Assembly (NCBI GenBank): GCA_963978905.1
Contig: OZ022258.1
Span: forward strand, 59,535,638 to 59,599,637
Reading direction: 5' to 3'
Source of the DNA: Trichostrongylus colubriformis
Lineage: Eukaryota > Nematoda > Chromadorea > Rhabditida > Trichostrongylidae
DNA: 64,000 nt
Position 1 is the first letter of the stretch, and each line of letters opens with the position of its first letter. Below the pieces are notes generated by a model. That model was given only the letters and a program-made list of their open reading frames with translations, was not told the origin of the DNA and searched no databases. Shown one piece after another: positions 21,746 to 31,500 of the stretch. A program made the translations under genes and the position numbers.

Positions 21746-23254
21746 CTTCGATCCCTTTTCGTCAGGGCCTCTTCCGCGCTGGGTGTGGGTTCTCGTGTTT
21801 CTATAGAGCTTGGACCACTTGTAGTCCTATGGTCTGCCCGTGCCTCCCGCCTTCCTGGCGTCTTCGATCATAAGTCTCTGAACCATTCCGCATTGCTGCG
21901 GCCACCTCTCTAGTTCTTTCACTCCTCTAAGCCATGGTCTTCACCATGTCGTACGCCAGTTCCTTAGGAGCGATCTCCATCGTCGTGAAAAGTTGGAGGT
22001 ACTCAGGCCAATCCGTTAGCTGGCTCACCAGCTCTCCGGCCTTTGTTCGGGACAGTTCTTGTTCGGACGCATCGGGATAGGCTTCACTGGACAGCCTCTC
22101 TAACTCTAGACAATACCTCGTCACATCCCCTGTTTTCCTGAGGCGTTTTAGCTCCATGTATGCCTTCATTTGGGACGCGGGATCATTTTGTCTGAACTTG
22201 GAGCGTAATGCTCCCACAAGGTCATCGAAGCTCCCTTCTCTTAAGTGCTTTGGTAGTGCTTTTACTACTGCCTTTGGGTATCCGTCCAATTTTGACAGGA
22301 ACAATTGGACAAGTAAGTCATCTCTTAGCCCCAGGTTCCGGTATTTCATCGTGAACCTCACGATGAAGTCCTCAAATTTATGCCCTTGGGCATCGCTATA
22401 CACTTCTACTTCGGGTAGGGCCATAGCAGCAAATATGGAACCTATGGCGCTATCTAAATGAGATGACCCACCTTGGTTTTGGCACCGTATCGACGACGAT
22501 GGGCTCGAGACCGCTGTCCTCGGCTTGAATTCTGTCGTCTCGTCTGGCTGCAAGTTCGCATGTTCAGCTACATTTCTACCACTAGCACGACTACCGATCC
22601 TACCTTGAGCGGCAGCTATTGGATCGAGTGAAGGTGATACTCGACGTTGTCGAAGTCATCGACGTTCAGCTGCTCATATACGACCGGCCTGTTGTTGTCA
22701 CCGTGTGCTCCATGCCGGGATTCCTGCGAGTGTAATGTATCAGTATGCTGAACCTGTTCACCACCCCTGTGAGTCTCCGGGGTGTCCTCCACCTTCAATG
22801 GGGCTACCCTCTCAGGTTGCATACGGCATTGCCGAGTTCCTACACTTGCCACTACCTCGAGCGCCTCTCGCGCCATACTTTTCAGCGCACGAGCTTCTAC
22901 TTCCCACTCTCTCAGTTGCTCAAGCTCTTTCTCAATGAGAATGCATTCCTCATTTATCCTTGAGCTTGCCATCTCTACCAGCTGCTTAGTGGACCTCGTA
23001 GAAACTCCCTGTGCGACCTGTGCGGGTACCTCTCGCAGAACCGACAGCCTCTCTGCAATGACTTCCGCGGAAGCACGCACCTGCTGTACGTCCGTTTCCG
23101 CGATCTTATCCACCTTTTTCACAAGGTGCTCCATCGTAGCTTTCATGGACGCAAGCTGGTCTGCCGTCGTGGGCTCCTCCAGCAACAGTTGCTCCAGCTC
23201 CGCTGCATTCATCTCTGGGCTTGTCGACATTGCTCTATCTGCAAGCAAGTACAC
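21746..23254 (-). pseudogene. Gypsy gag: coiled-coil N-terminus and capsid-like region
   Basis: The frame 23254-22616 starts near a methionine at about 23228 and encodes an acidic, strongly helical segment (heptads around MEHLVKKVDKIAE and IEKELEQLREWEVEARALK), consistent with a gag coiled coil. After a frame change the frame 22553-21927 holds a retrotransposon gag-type domain with FEDFIVRFTMKYRNLGLRDD, LVGALRSKFRQNDPASQMKA and LKRLRKTGDVTRYCLELERL. A stop at 21927 precedes the remainder, which continues degraded to the Tc1-like insertion. Gag would assemble the particle around the RNA. Confidence 0.85.
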
Positions 23255-23474
23255 TGATCGATCCGTCGAAGAGATCTAATAAGTACACCGGACCTGCGAA
23301 TCCTACACTGACAGTAAGAGCACCCTGACTAAGATGGCCAACACACCGTCACGGAAGTTCACGCACGGCCTGCTGCCCTTAGTCGCAGGGGTACTCTGCC
23401 TTTCAGGCAGGATTCGCGCCTCAGCCGCTCCAAACGGCCCAATAGGCGGAAGATCGATATCCGACTCTAGGTCA

Positions 23475-23498
23475 GATTGGCTTTCGGCTCGGCCCCCA
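23475..23498 (-). promoter_or_regulatory. Primer-binding site of the gypsy element
   Basis: Immediately inside the 5' LTR the minus strand reads TGGGGGCCGAGCCGAAAGCC. It starts with the TGG expected opposite a tRNA CCA end. The first ten bases (TGGGGGCCGA) are shared with the primer site of the nested element at about 18240-18256, so both may use the same tRNA. The tRNA was not identified. Confidence 0.7.
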
Positions 23499-23870
23499 AG
23501 TAACGATAGACCACCTTTCGGCAGTTACCGTTGTCACGAGAAGCCACCGAACCCTACGCGGACACAAAAAGAACGCTTTCTGGCTCTGAGCGAGCCTTAT
23601 ATAGCCGCTGGACCGGAAGTGACCGGCGGGTCTCCTGCCATTGGTTGATCTCCATGCCCAACGGTGACGTCATCGGCCCTCCAGGGTTGCTCTGTATCGA
23701 TTACGATCCGTCCTGTTCGTCCATGTCTTAACAGTGACGTCATCATGGCTATGCGTCGGCAGCAAGAGTAACGATCATTCTTTAGTAACAAACAACAACA
23801 TACAGTAAACAACAAGGTACAATACAACAACATAGCACTACTTAATACACAATGCTTCAAGGATATGACA
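23499..23870 (-). repeat. 5' LTR of the gypsy element
   Basis: 372 bp. It starts TGTCATATCCTTGAAG on the minus strand next to the CAGT duplication at 23871-23874. A TATA-like GGCTATATAAGG lies at about 23594-23605 and would drive transcription towards lower coordinates. Confidence 0.9.
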
Positions 23871-23874
23871 CAGT

Positions 23875-24143
23875 ACTAAAGCTGAAGGCTTAATATATTA
23901 CACAAAACCAGTACTGATAAAGCTGAAAGCTTTAGTACTAAAGCTAGTTTACTAAAGTACTAAACTAGCTTCAGTACTAAAGCTCCCTTCCGCATCGAAG
24001 CTTTTGCCCATAACTCAGCATCGTAGTAGTAACTTTAGCATCGCGGGCTGCGGCGATATTCAGCAGCTATCTAAAATTGCAATTCCGATCCCCCATTACG
24101 ACCATTACGATACGCTCACAGTAGTGTGCACGCCAACTGGTAG
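23875..24143. repeat. SINE remainder and Helitron-type 3' end
   Basis: AGTACTAAAGCT-type repeats continue the SINE body split by the gypsy insertion. The tail sequence GCCCATAACTCAGCATCGTA is at about 24008. At 24112-24140 the sequence CACAGTAGTGTGCACGCCAA is followed by CTGG and T. This is the hairpin plus CTRR end shared with the Helitron-like elements at 42.4 and 43.4 kb. Confidence 0.5.
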
Positions 24144-24339
24144 AAAATGAAGCAAAAATTTTCACAAGCAAACAGATACCGAGATACTAACCTGATCTCA
24201 CTAAAGTAACACACTAAAGTAACTCAGCGAGAGATTTCTATTACGAAAAGACGCCAAAGGAAGACAGAGATACAATTGAAGCATTTAACCCATGACCTTC
24301 ACTTTAGAAATTGGTGCTTTTTCAATAAAAAGCTTACTT

Positions 24340-25770
24340 AGGATACTGAGGACCCCGTAGTCGGCTGGGCGCAGCGGCGGGCACACGTATTCCATCGTTG
24401 TCGGTCCTTCGCGACTTGAGACCAGTGTTCGGGTGCTGAACTTTAGAGCGAGTCACTCCGCACGTTGCGGGACGACCGAGCGTCCTCTTGACGTCTCGCG
24501 AATACCAGAAGGTCGTTCACGTTCGGCTTGTCCATCGGTCATCGGTGAGCCTGGTCTCCAGAGCTGTAGCCGTTGGGTTTGTGATGATCTCGACTCTCTT
24601 CTTCAGCAAGCATCGAGCCGTGGCATCGATACGGTCTCTTGACGTAGGAGATCTTTCGGCTGTCGACGCACATTGGAGGATGTTATGGCACATCTAGGTG
24701 TAGTCCTCATTGATGTCCGGGGATATTCCAGTTCAGTTGACGGGCGGTTGCTTCCATGATCCCGGTGTTGTACGTGACGAATCGCGGTGCAGCCGGTCGG
24801 TGATTGTCCCGCTTCTTGCCATTGGGTCTGAGCTGAATCTTTGCTCGTAGAAAATGGTGGTCCGATCCCGTGCAGAACCTTGTGATAACTGACACATCGA
24901 GAATGCACCATCTCCGATTGGTGGTCAACCTCGGTATGCGTTGATCAGTTGGGGCTTTCTTATGTCCATCTCCTCGCGGGCTTCTTCGGGAACAGGCTGT
25001 TGCCGTGCTGAAGGTTACAGCAGTTCAGCAGATCTATCATGCGTTCTACATTATCGTTACCCGGTCAGCGAGTCCGTGGTGGCCGGTGCGAGCGGAAGCG
25101 AGAGCGTGCTTGCCGAGAATCGCATTGAATTCTTCGCAAATGTACTTGTAGTATGACTTCTCGCCCCTTATCGTCAGGTCTCTGTAGAAGAGTTCCTTCT
25201 CTTCGTCTTGGAAGGCCGATGTCGGGGCGTAGACGTTGATGACGGATATCGTGGTGGTTGAGTCGATTCTGATTCTGGGATGGCAAGTGGGGGGAGGGAG
25301 ATGATGTTGTGAGAATCGACAAGGTGTTGGATGCTCCTGTGCACAATGAATCCCATTCCTCCAATGTTCTTCTTTGGTCGTGGAAGGGGATTTAGTCTCT
25401 TGGAGCGCAATGATGTCGAAACGGACGTTCCGTAACGCGTGTCTGAGAGTTTCAAGACTAGTTTCCGAGTTGACCGTCCTGGCGTTGAATGTGCAAGTTC
25501 GCAAGCAGTGGTGTCTTTTCGGCATGTTTTTAGTGGGTGCACTCCCGTGGTATCGGCTGTTTTTGTTTGCAGATCTCTTCGGGTCGTCCTTTCCTCCTTG
25601 CACTTCGAGTGGGGACTTCCGTCTGAGCCGTGAGGGACCCTCTTTAATGGACGTTTAGAGGCATGTGATTGCCGAGATTCCGGGTTGCCAGCCCTAGGAA
25701 GTCGAGCCCCTTTGGATTGGCCGGCGGGCGTGATCTGCCGTTTCACTCCCTCGCCGCGTTGAGGCTCCAG
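24340..25770 (-). pseudogene. RTE-type LINE remnant: APE endonuclease and linker
   Basis: The minus strand carries the N-terminal half of an RTE-like polyprotein. The endonuclease begins at about 25500 (RTCTFNARTVNSE, then FDIIALQETKSP) and continues with ISVINVYAPTSAFQDEEKEL (about 25190-25255). The domain end is seen as NRRWCILDVSVITRFCTGSD (24860-24925), the histidine-containing GSDHHFLRAKI, and then the linker up to about 24450. The RT is missing, so the copy is truncated at about 24340. Several frame changes are needed. The enzyme nicks target DNA for target-primed reverse transcription. A 63-bp proline- and arginine-rich leader lies above 25600. Confidence 0.75.
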
Positions 25771-25799
25771 AATCGGGCTTCGAGGGGGCAGTAAATAAA

Positions 25800-26577
25800 G
25801 AAAAACGAGAAAAAGGTGGTCAATACAATGAATGCGATGAGCCAGGCCAGCTAGACGCTATCGAATCGCGTTCCTTCAAAGCCCGTTTCCTGCCAGCTCA
25901 GCAGCGACCAGTGCGACACCCCGCCCACAGGCGCAGCATCCCGGTCAAGGTCACGATGGGGGAGGGGAAAACTCACCGGTGTGGGCATGCTTAGTGACAG
26001 CTTCCGTGCAAAGCGACGGTGGGCGATGGCTCGCACTGCTACCATAGCACTTCAATGAGGGTAAAGTTGCTGCATTTTCACTAACGTTTTGAGATGCAGG
26101 TCCTTTTATAGTCTGTATCCCTCCCCCCATCGTTATACATCCGACGAATGAAGATGCAAGCTCCTGAAGCTGCACAATTCGAGTTCAGGCGCATCCATAC
26201 GGCTGGGCAGGCCCGCGACACCCAGAAAAACAGCACACGCAGCTGCCACATGGCAAAGCTTGTCGCAACCTTACCTGCTCGCCCTCACTGTATTAGCGAA
26301 GTGTCAGCAAGTTTATTCTTGTCGGAGCACACTGGTAGCAGCACAAGTCATCCATCGTACATCGTCGCACCGCGCGGTGACTGTGACGGCCAAAGGCCGC
26401 GCTCATACTCACCGCCGACAGGGCGTGACTGCGTTCACAGGCAGCGAGGGATAGTGGCTAGGGGGAGGTGCAGAGACGACGCAGGCAACGAGGCAGGGTG
26501 CCATAGGCAGAGACGCAGAGATACGCAGCCACGCCCTGCCGCCAGCACCGCAGGGTGCGACCGCGGTCTTTCAGCAC
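25800..26577. other. GC-rich stretch without a supported gene
   Basis: A plus frame opens at 26148 and runs to 26879, but its second half is the fold-back element at 26581-26858. The first half is arginine- and histidine-rich with no domain. I do not support a gene here. Confidence 0.4.
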
Positions 26578-26580
26578 TCA

Positions 26581-26858
26581 GGCTGTGTTCACAGTTGTGG
26601 AATTTGCGGATTTGCAGAATTGCGGAAAACGATGAAGATACGCATCGACTGGGAGAATTGCGGAATTTGCGGAATTGTGGAAATGCAGAATCGCGGAATT
26701 TGCGGATAAGCATTAGATACGTATCGACGCTTTCCACGATTCTTCATTTCCGCAAATTCCGCAATTCTCCCGATCGATACGTACCTACTCTTCTTTCCAC
26801 GATTCCGCTAATTCCGCAATTCTGCTATTCCGCAAATTCCAAAACTGTGAACACAACC
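26581..26858. mobile_element. Fold-back MITE with 3-bp TCA duplication
   Basis: 278 bp that is almost entirely palindromic. It starts GGCTGTGTTCACAGTTGTGG and ends CCAAAACTGTGAACACAACC, flanked by TCA (26578-26580 and 26859-26861). The arms consist of GCGGAATT-type repeats with ATACGTATCGA landmarks. The start GGCTGTGTTCA resembles GGCCGTGTTCA of the MITE at 5121, which suggests a related superfamily. Confidence 0.82.
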
Positions 26859-26889
26859 TCATCGCATGCACGCCAGTGAGATTTTCCGT

Positions 26890-27300
26890 GTGGTGGATAG
26901 GGGTGCTGATCACGAATATGACATCCGTTTTTGGCGTTTGCGCCAATTCGGTGCGATTGCACCGCGGTGGTGCAACAATTCGTTGTCACCAAAATTGCTG
27001 TAGCTTTGCCCAGGACGGTTATTCGAGATGCTGATCACGAGTATGACATCCGTTTTTGGCGTTTGCGCCAATTCCGTGCGATTGCACCGCGGTGGTGCAA
27101 CAATTCGTTGTCACCAAAATTGCTGTAGCTTTGCTCAGGAGGGTTATTCGAGATGCTGATCACGAGTATGACATCCGTTTTTCTCGAAAGACCTCAATGG
27201 GCAAAGTTACAGCGATTTTGGTAAACGAGTTGTTACACCAACGCGGTGCAAATGCACCTAATTGGCACAAACGCCAAAAACGGATGTCATATTCGTAATC
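26890..27300. repeat. Tandem 125-bp repeat built on the shared fold-back module
   Basis: Two consecutive units of about 125 bp begin at about 26907 and 27032 (ATGCTGATCACGAGTATGAC, then GGCGTTTGCGCCAATTC, GCACCGCGGTGGTGCAAC, GTAGCTTTGC). A third partial unit passes at about 27180 into an inverted copy ending GATGTCATATTCGTAATCAG at 27301. The same module recurs at 41.0-41.35, 54.2-54.6, 56.1-56.7 and 57.5-58.3 kb. Confidence 0.8.
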
Positions 27301-27548
27301 AGCATTCCAACTCCACTGTGCAAAGTTTCAGCGAAAATTATTTTTTGACCAGCTCGCGGTATGTGGAGTAGTGATAGTTGGAATCATCCAAAAGTGATAG
27401 TTGAATAGTGCTGATACTTTTTCTCTTTTCGGCTTCTCTGAATCTTCTTTACATTTTGCTTGTTTACCTTGAGGTATTTTATTACACCTATTTCGGAGTT
27501 ATATTACAAGCTACTTCTCAGTATTTGCACTGTTTGTTTAACAAGGTC

Positions 27549-27787
27549 GGGTCAAATAAAGTCGGGGGGGGGGGGGGGGGACGCAACTTTGCGTCGACGT
27601 CGAAACTCTTTCCCTCCTTAGCTTAGGCTAGAATTGATATCTCCTCCTTCCACATAAAAAAGCATGTGTCAAAGCACAGGTTCCATCTGCTTTAGCCTAA
27701 GCCTAGGGAGGGAAAGAAGCTTTGACGTGGGTGAAACGTTGACGCAATCTTGCGTCTCCCCGTCCCCCCCCCCGACTTCATTTGATC
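27549..27787. mobile_element. MITE with 9-bp target duplication and G-run in its arm
   Basis: 239 bp with imperfect inverted arms: GGGTCAAATAAAGTCGGGGG on the left and CCCCCGACTTCATTTGATC on the right. They continue inward through GACGCAA..TTGCGTC and a CCTCCTTAGCTTAGGCT arm. It is flanked by the direct repeat AACAAGGTC (27540-27548 and 27788-27796). Nine-bp duplications are typical of Mutator-like elements. The left arm holds a run of about 17 G where the right arm has about 10 C. Confidence 0.75.
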
Positions 27788-27796
27788 AACAAGGTC

Positions 27797-28542
27797 TTTC
27801 ATGTTATGATAACCAATTGCGAAAATCTGAGGATCCTGTGTACGAACTAGGGTATTATGTAGAAACACATCTGCTCTCACTTTGCGTACCTCCGGCAGTT
27901 GCCGTAACCCAACACCTAGATAAATCGACTCTGGAGCGCAACTCCGGCTTCACATTCACTTCGACCAGCACTGGGATTGCTTTCAGCTGAATTTGCATCA
28001 GCGCTGCTCAATTTGTCTTCATGGCTGAATTAGGTGACGAGTGGCAAAAGTTATTTACGTTCACATGGACTAAGGTTTTCTAGTGTTTTGATGATGGATC
28101 TGGCCTAACTTACTCCTTGTGTTCTTCATGAAAAATACAAAAGAATATAGGATTGAAAGAGTCTCTAAGTTTAAAAAAACCATCGGCACCAGTCATCCCC
28201 TTTTAAGGTTAGGGATCAGCTCTAGGCGGAGGATTCCTTGGTGTGATGAAGTTCAGGAGAGGGAATACTCACAATCGCGCTGTCGCACCACTCGATACGG
28301 TTCTAGAATCATCATTTTGTGTACACAAGCAGGTGCGTTTTTACACAATACCGTGGACGGGTTGCCCGACGACTCAGAAGATGCGTAGTCTCGTGTCCTG
28401 AACACCCTCAGATTTCGCTAAATCTCTTGAATAATTTTCCCTTTCCCTATTTGGCGTGGAGGTTCCCATTTTGAGTTGAGATTATACCTGAAGTCAGTTT
28501 CAGAAACCATAAAATATTTGCTATCAGTGAGCCTGTTGTGAG
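27797..28542. other. Presumed upstream region of the 28.5 kb gene
   Basis: No repeat or coding sequence recognised. Short frames present have no domain or splice support. Confidence 0.35.
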
Positions 28543-31500
28543 ATGACTAAGGCTTCGTCGAAAAAGGAACACAGGTTAGTTCTGAGAGAATTAGCTACAG
28601 TGCTCGATGTTTTTAGGTGCTATCTCAGTTAGGGGCATTTTATAGAAAATTGAACACGAGTGCATCTCCGACGTGCCACCCTGCCCAGTCAAGCGCATAT
28701 TCCTGTTAAATATAAACCTGTAGAAAGGGAAGGGGCTCCTCTCTTCTCCTAAAGCCTGCGAAAGTAGCGCTGACGGCCGTCACAGTGGGGTGTCCCTCCT
28801 CATTGCGACAACACCGCTTCTTACTTTTGAGGGAGGCTTCAACACATTCAAGAGGAGCAAGGACTTCGCTGACACTGAAGTCGAAGATTAACGTGAAGGA
28901 GAATGAAAGAATCGCAAGAATGAAAGCTGCACGCGAGGCATATAGGTATTCATTGCTGTTGTTTTTTTACTTGTACTCACCAAGTTTATCGCATTGCGAA
29001 ATATTGATTGAGCGCTTTCTGCTGGGGATCGAAATGTAGTGCACAAGACGATGTTGTATCATCGCCGCACAGGTGGATCTTAAATATGTGGAAGAGTGAA
29101 GAAGCTTTAAGTTGGGGCTCTAGCGAAGCTTCATGAATTTGATTCATGTCTCTTTTTTTCAGTAAGCTGTCTCAGGCTCGCTCAGCAAAGCAGAAAATAG
29201 ACTCCCATGTATTGCATTGCAAGAACGATGAAAAACGCAGGAATAAACCGCACAGGTTCATTAACTCAAGTAAAATATCCTGGAAAATTTCTAAACAGGG
29301 ATGGGTATTACAACATTTATTCTGTAGCAGCTCTTCGAATACGTCAAATGCTGCTGCAGCATCCTTCAAACCTATGGCGTCATCTCTAGAGATGATTCAC
29401 AGTGGTGGTATACGAACCAACATGGGCAGTGCAAGCTCCATTGCAGGGGTTAGTTTTCAGAATTCTAATCAACCCTGCGAAACAATTTATATGTGGTCAG
29501 AATAACTTGGACAGAAATTAATGCCTAGTATCGTTTCTCAAGGCTAGATCGATTGTGCCACGCCCTAGTTTGCTTCCTCTGGGGATCAATATATTTGGAC
29601 CAAACGTTAGCGCCATTGATAAGATGAAGGTAAGATTTGAACATTCCTAATGAAACAGAAGCAGTGTTTGCTCACATTTTTCAGGTCAGAGATTTTATTG
29701 AATCTCGTCTAAATAGTGGAACGACTCCGAAAAAGGCTGCACCGTTACCATCCGGCGCTGGTGTGAGTGAGAAATGCTGAAACATTTTTCTTTCTGTATT
29801 TAAGTGCATTTTTTGAAGTAGCGAATATGTTTAGAGCTCATTGCGTTGAACTGGTTGATATAGTAGGTGGAAAATGCGTTGTAAGCAGGAAGAAACCATA
29901 AGAATGCAGAATCGTAGTGGAACAATAATAGATAGGGTCGTATTCTCCAAAATCAAAAGTCACTATACACTTACTCCGAAGGGACGTAGTAGTTCTGAGC
30001 GCTACCGGGGCTTTTTTCTGTAAAATAAAATGAACGGTTCGCTTAGGCAGAGCGGCTTCTCGTGCAGTTAAGAAGGTTATATTCTGTCGTCTTCGTTATC
30101 TGTTTCTTCTTGTCAAAGAATGTTGCCTCATGAATTCATGGGAAAGGGTGGGGGGGGGGGGGGGGGGGGAAATACGCCAAAAAATCGCGTCAGCGGCGTC
30201 GCACTCGCGGCACCACCAGTACGATTTGCGAATCGATTTTGCACTTGTGAGCCCGGCAGAGCGTGGCTGCGTCACTTCTGCACTCCAGCCATGCCACACT
30301 GCCTCCCTCAGCCACGCCACCCTGCCTCCTCCACTTTTGCCGCGCTATCTCGCTTGGAGGCTGCCAGCACTGCCACTGGCACTCGCACCCGCCGCGCCGC
30401 TCGCCGCGAGCGACCACGCAATTTTTCGACGTATTTCCTCCCACACCATGGGAAAAGACAATCAAGGTCAACAGTTTTGACGTTTAGAGAGCATCGCGTT
30501 GCGTATTTGCAAAAAGACATTCAGTGCCAAGCAGTTTAGTTGCCCATTTTTCTTATTTTCTTATTCTTTGTGATGATATACGGTGACTTGCATTCGGTAG
30601 TTATTTTCATATAGTTCATTACATTTCCATTACAGTCAGAGCTCAGCTCAAGGACCCAATTTCGCGTCGGAGCCACAATCGAAGAGCAAAGAGAATCATT
30701 TGGTGATGGAGTGCGTTTTTAAATATTGAAGCGATCATGTATGGAAGCATTCTCTCTTGTTCAGTCTTAGTGATACCTTTCTTTGCAGTGTGTCAAGGCC
30801 GAGGTAAAACTACACTTTTGCAATTTGGCAGTATCGCGACTCCACCCGCGATACGCAGCGTGTTAGAATCTCAACGTTGCGGAAGTGCACACTGCATATA
30901 CTGGTTCGCAACGGGTAATCGCAAAATGGCGAACTCTGACGTTTCTAAATGTTGTAGTGTAGCCACTTTGGTACCAGTGTAGTCGGAGAGGAGAGGGCGG
31001 GGGCACTCAACAGTGCTCAACGTTCGGCACTATTTTTGGTTGGGTTTTAATCACGAATCCGTACCTCTCTCAACTAATGCTTAGGTAAAGTATCGAGTTA
31101 AGCACAGTTCCACGATATGGCTGACCAGTCGGGCTAGCGCACACTGCTGCGCGGGCGCGGAGCATTAGGTGGTCGATCGGAATTGCTTTTTTTTTTACAA
31201 ATTTACTAAGTACCCATCTCCACATCACCCTCCGCCCACTGTGGGTGGATTTCCGCTCATATCAAGTTTGTTGAAGTCAGCTTAGACATTGGACATCTCC
31301 ACCGATTTTTCTCTAGCCTCTATGCTGTGTTCTGACCAAATCATGGATATTTGTTGTACGAACCGGCCATTCACGGTGCGCTCAGCAGGCCTCTTTCGCG
31401 ACCACTAGAAACTTATGGCTGACCTTAGCTCGCCTTTCCTTCACGTTAGGACCATTTACCATCCGAAAAACAATTTTTGATCGGATGGCTGAAGGTCTCA

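Larger units (their letters stand above)
13043..23870 (-). mobile_element. Gypsy (Ty3-type) LTR retrotransposon with nested insertions
   Basis: A 10.8 kb element on the minus strand, bounded by LTRs of 372 and 376 bp and a 4-bp CAGT duplication (13039-13042 and 23871-23874). Order in the direction of transcription: 5' LTR, primer site, gag with coiled coil, CCHC knuckle, aspartic protease, RT, RNase H, integrase, an extra ORF, 3' LTR. RNase H before integrase places it in the Ty3/gypsy group. Two insertions interrupt it: a 2.3 kb LTR element (16270-18561) and a Tc1-like element (20803-21743). LTRs differ by only a handful of substitutions and a short indel, so the insertion is young, yet coding frames are already broken. 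Confidence 0.93.

Noticed and set aside
13043..23870. Infectious retrovirus with an envelope
   Set aside because: The third ORF shows no signal peptide or transmembrane segment, and gag and pol are broken. It is a retrotransposon relic.
26148..26879. 243-codon plus-strand open frame
   Set aside because: Its second half is the fold-back MITE at 26581-26858, where simple GCGGAATT repeats keep the frame open by chance. The first half has no recognisable domain.
26907..27300. CRISPR-like array
   Set aside because: Only two full 125-bp units, no short spacers, and the genome is a eukaryote's.
30120..30540. Several arginine- and histidine-rich frames on both strands
   Set aside because: They lie in a GC-rich MITE with a long G run and palindromic arms.
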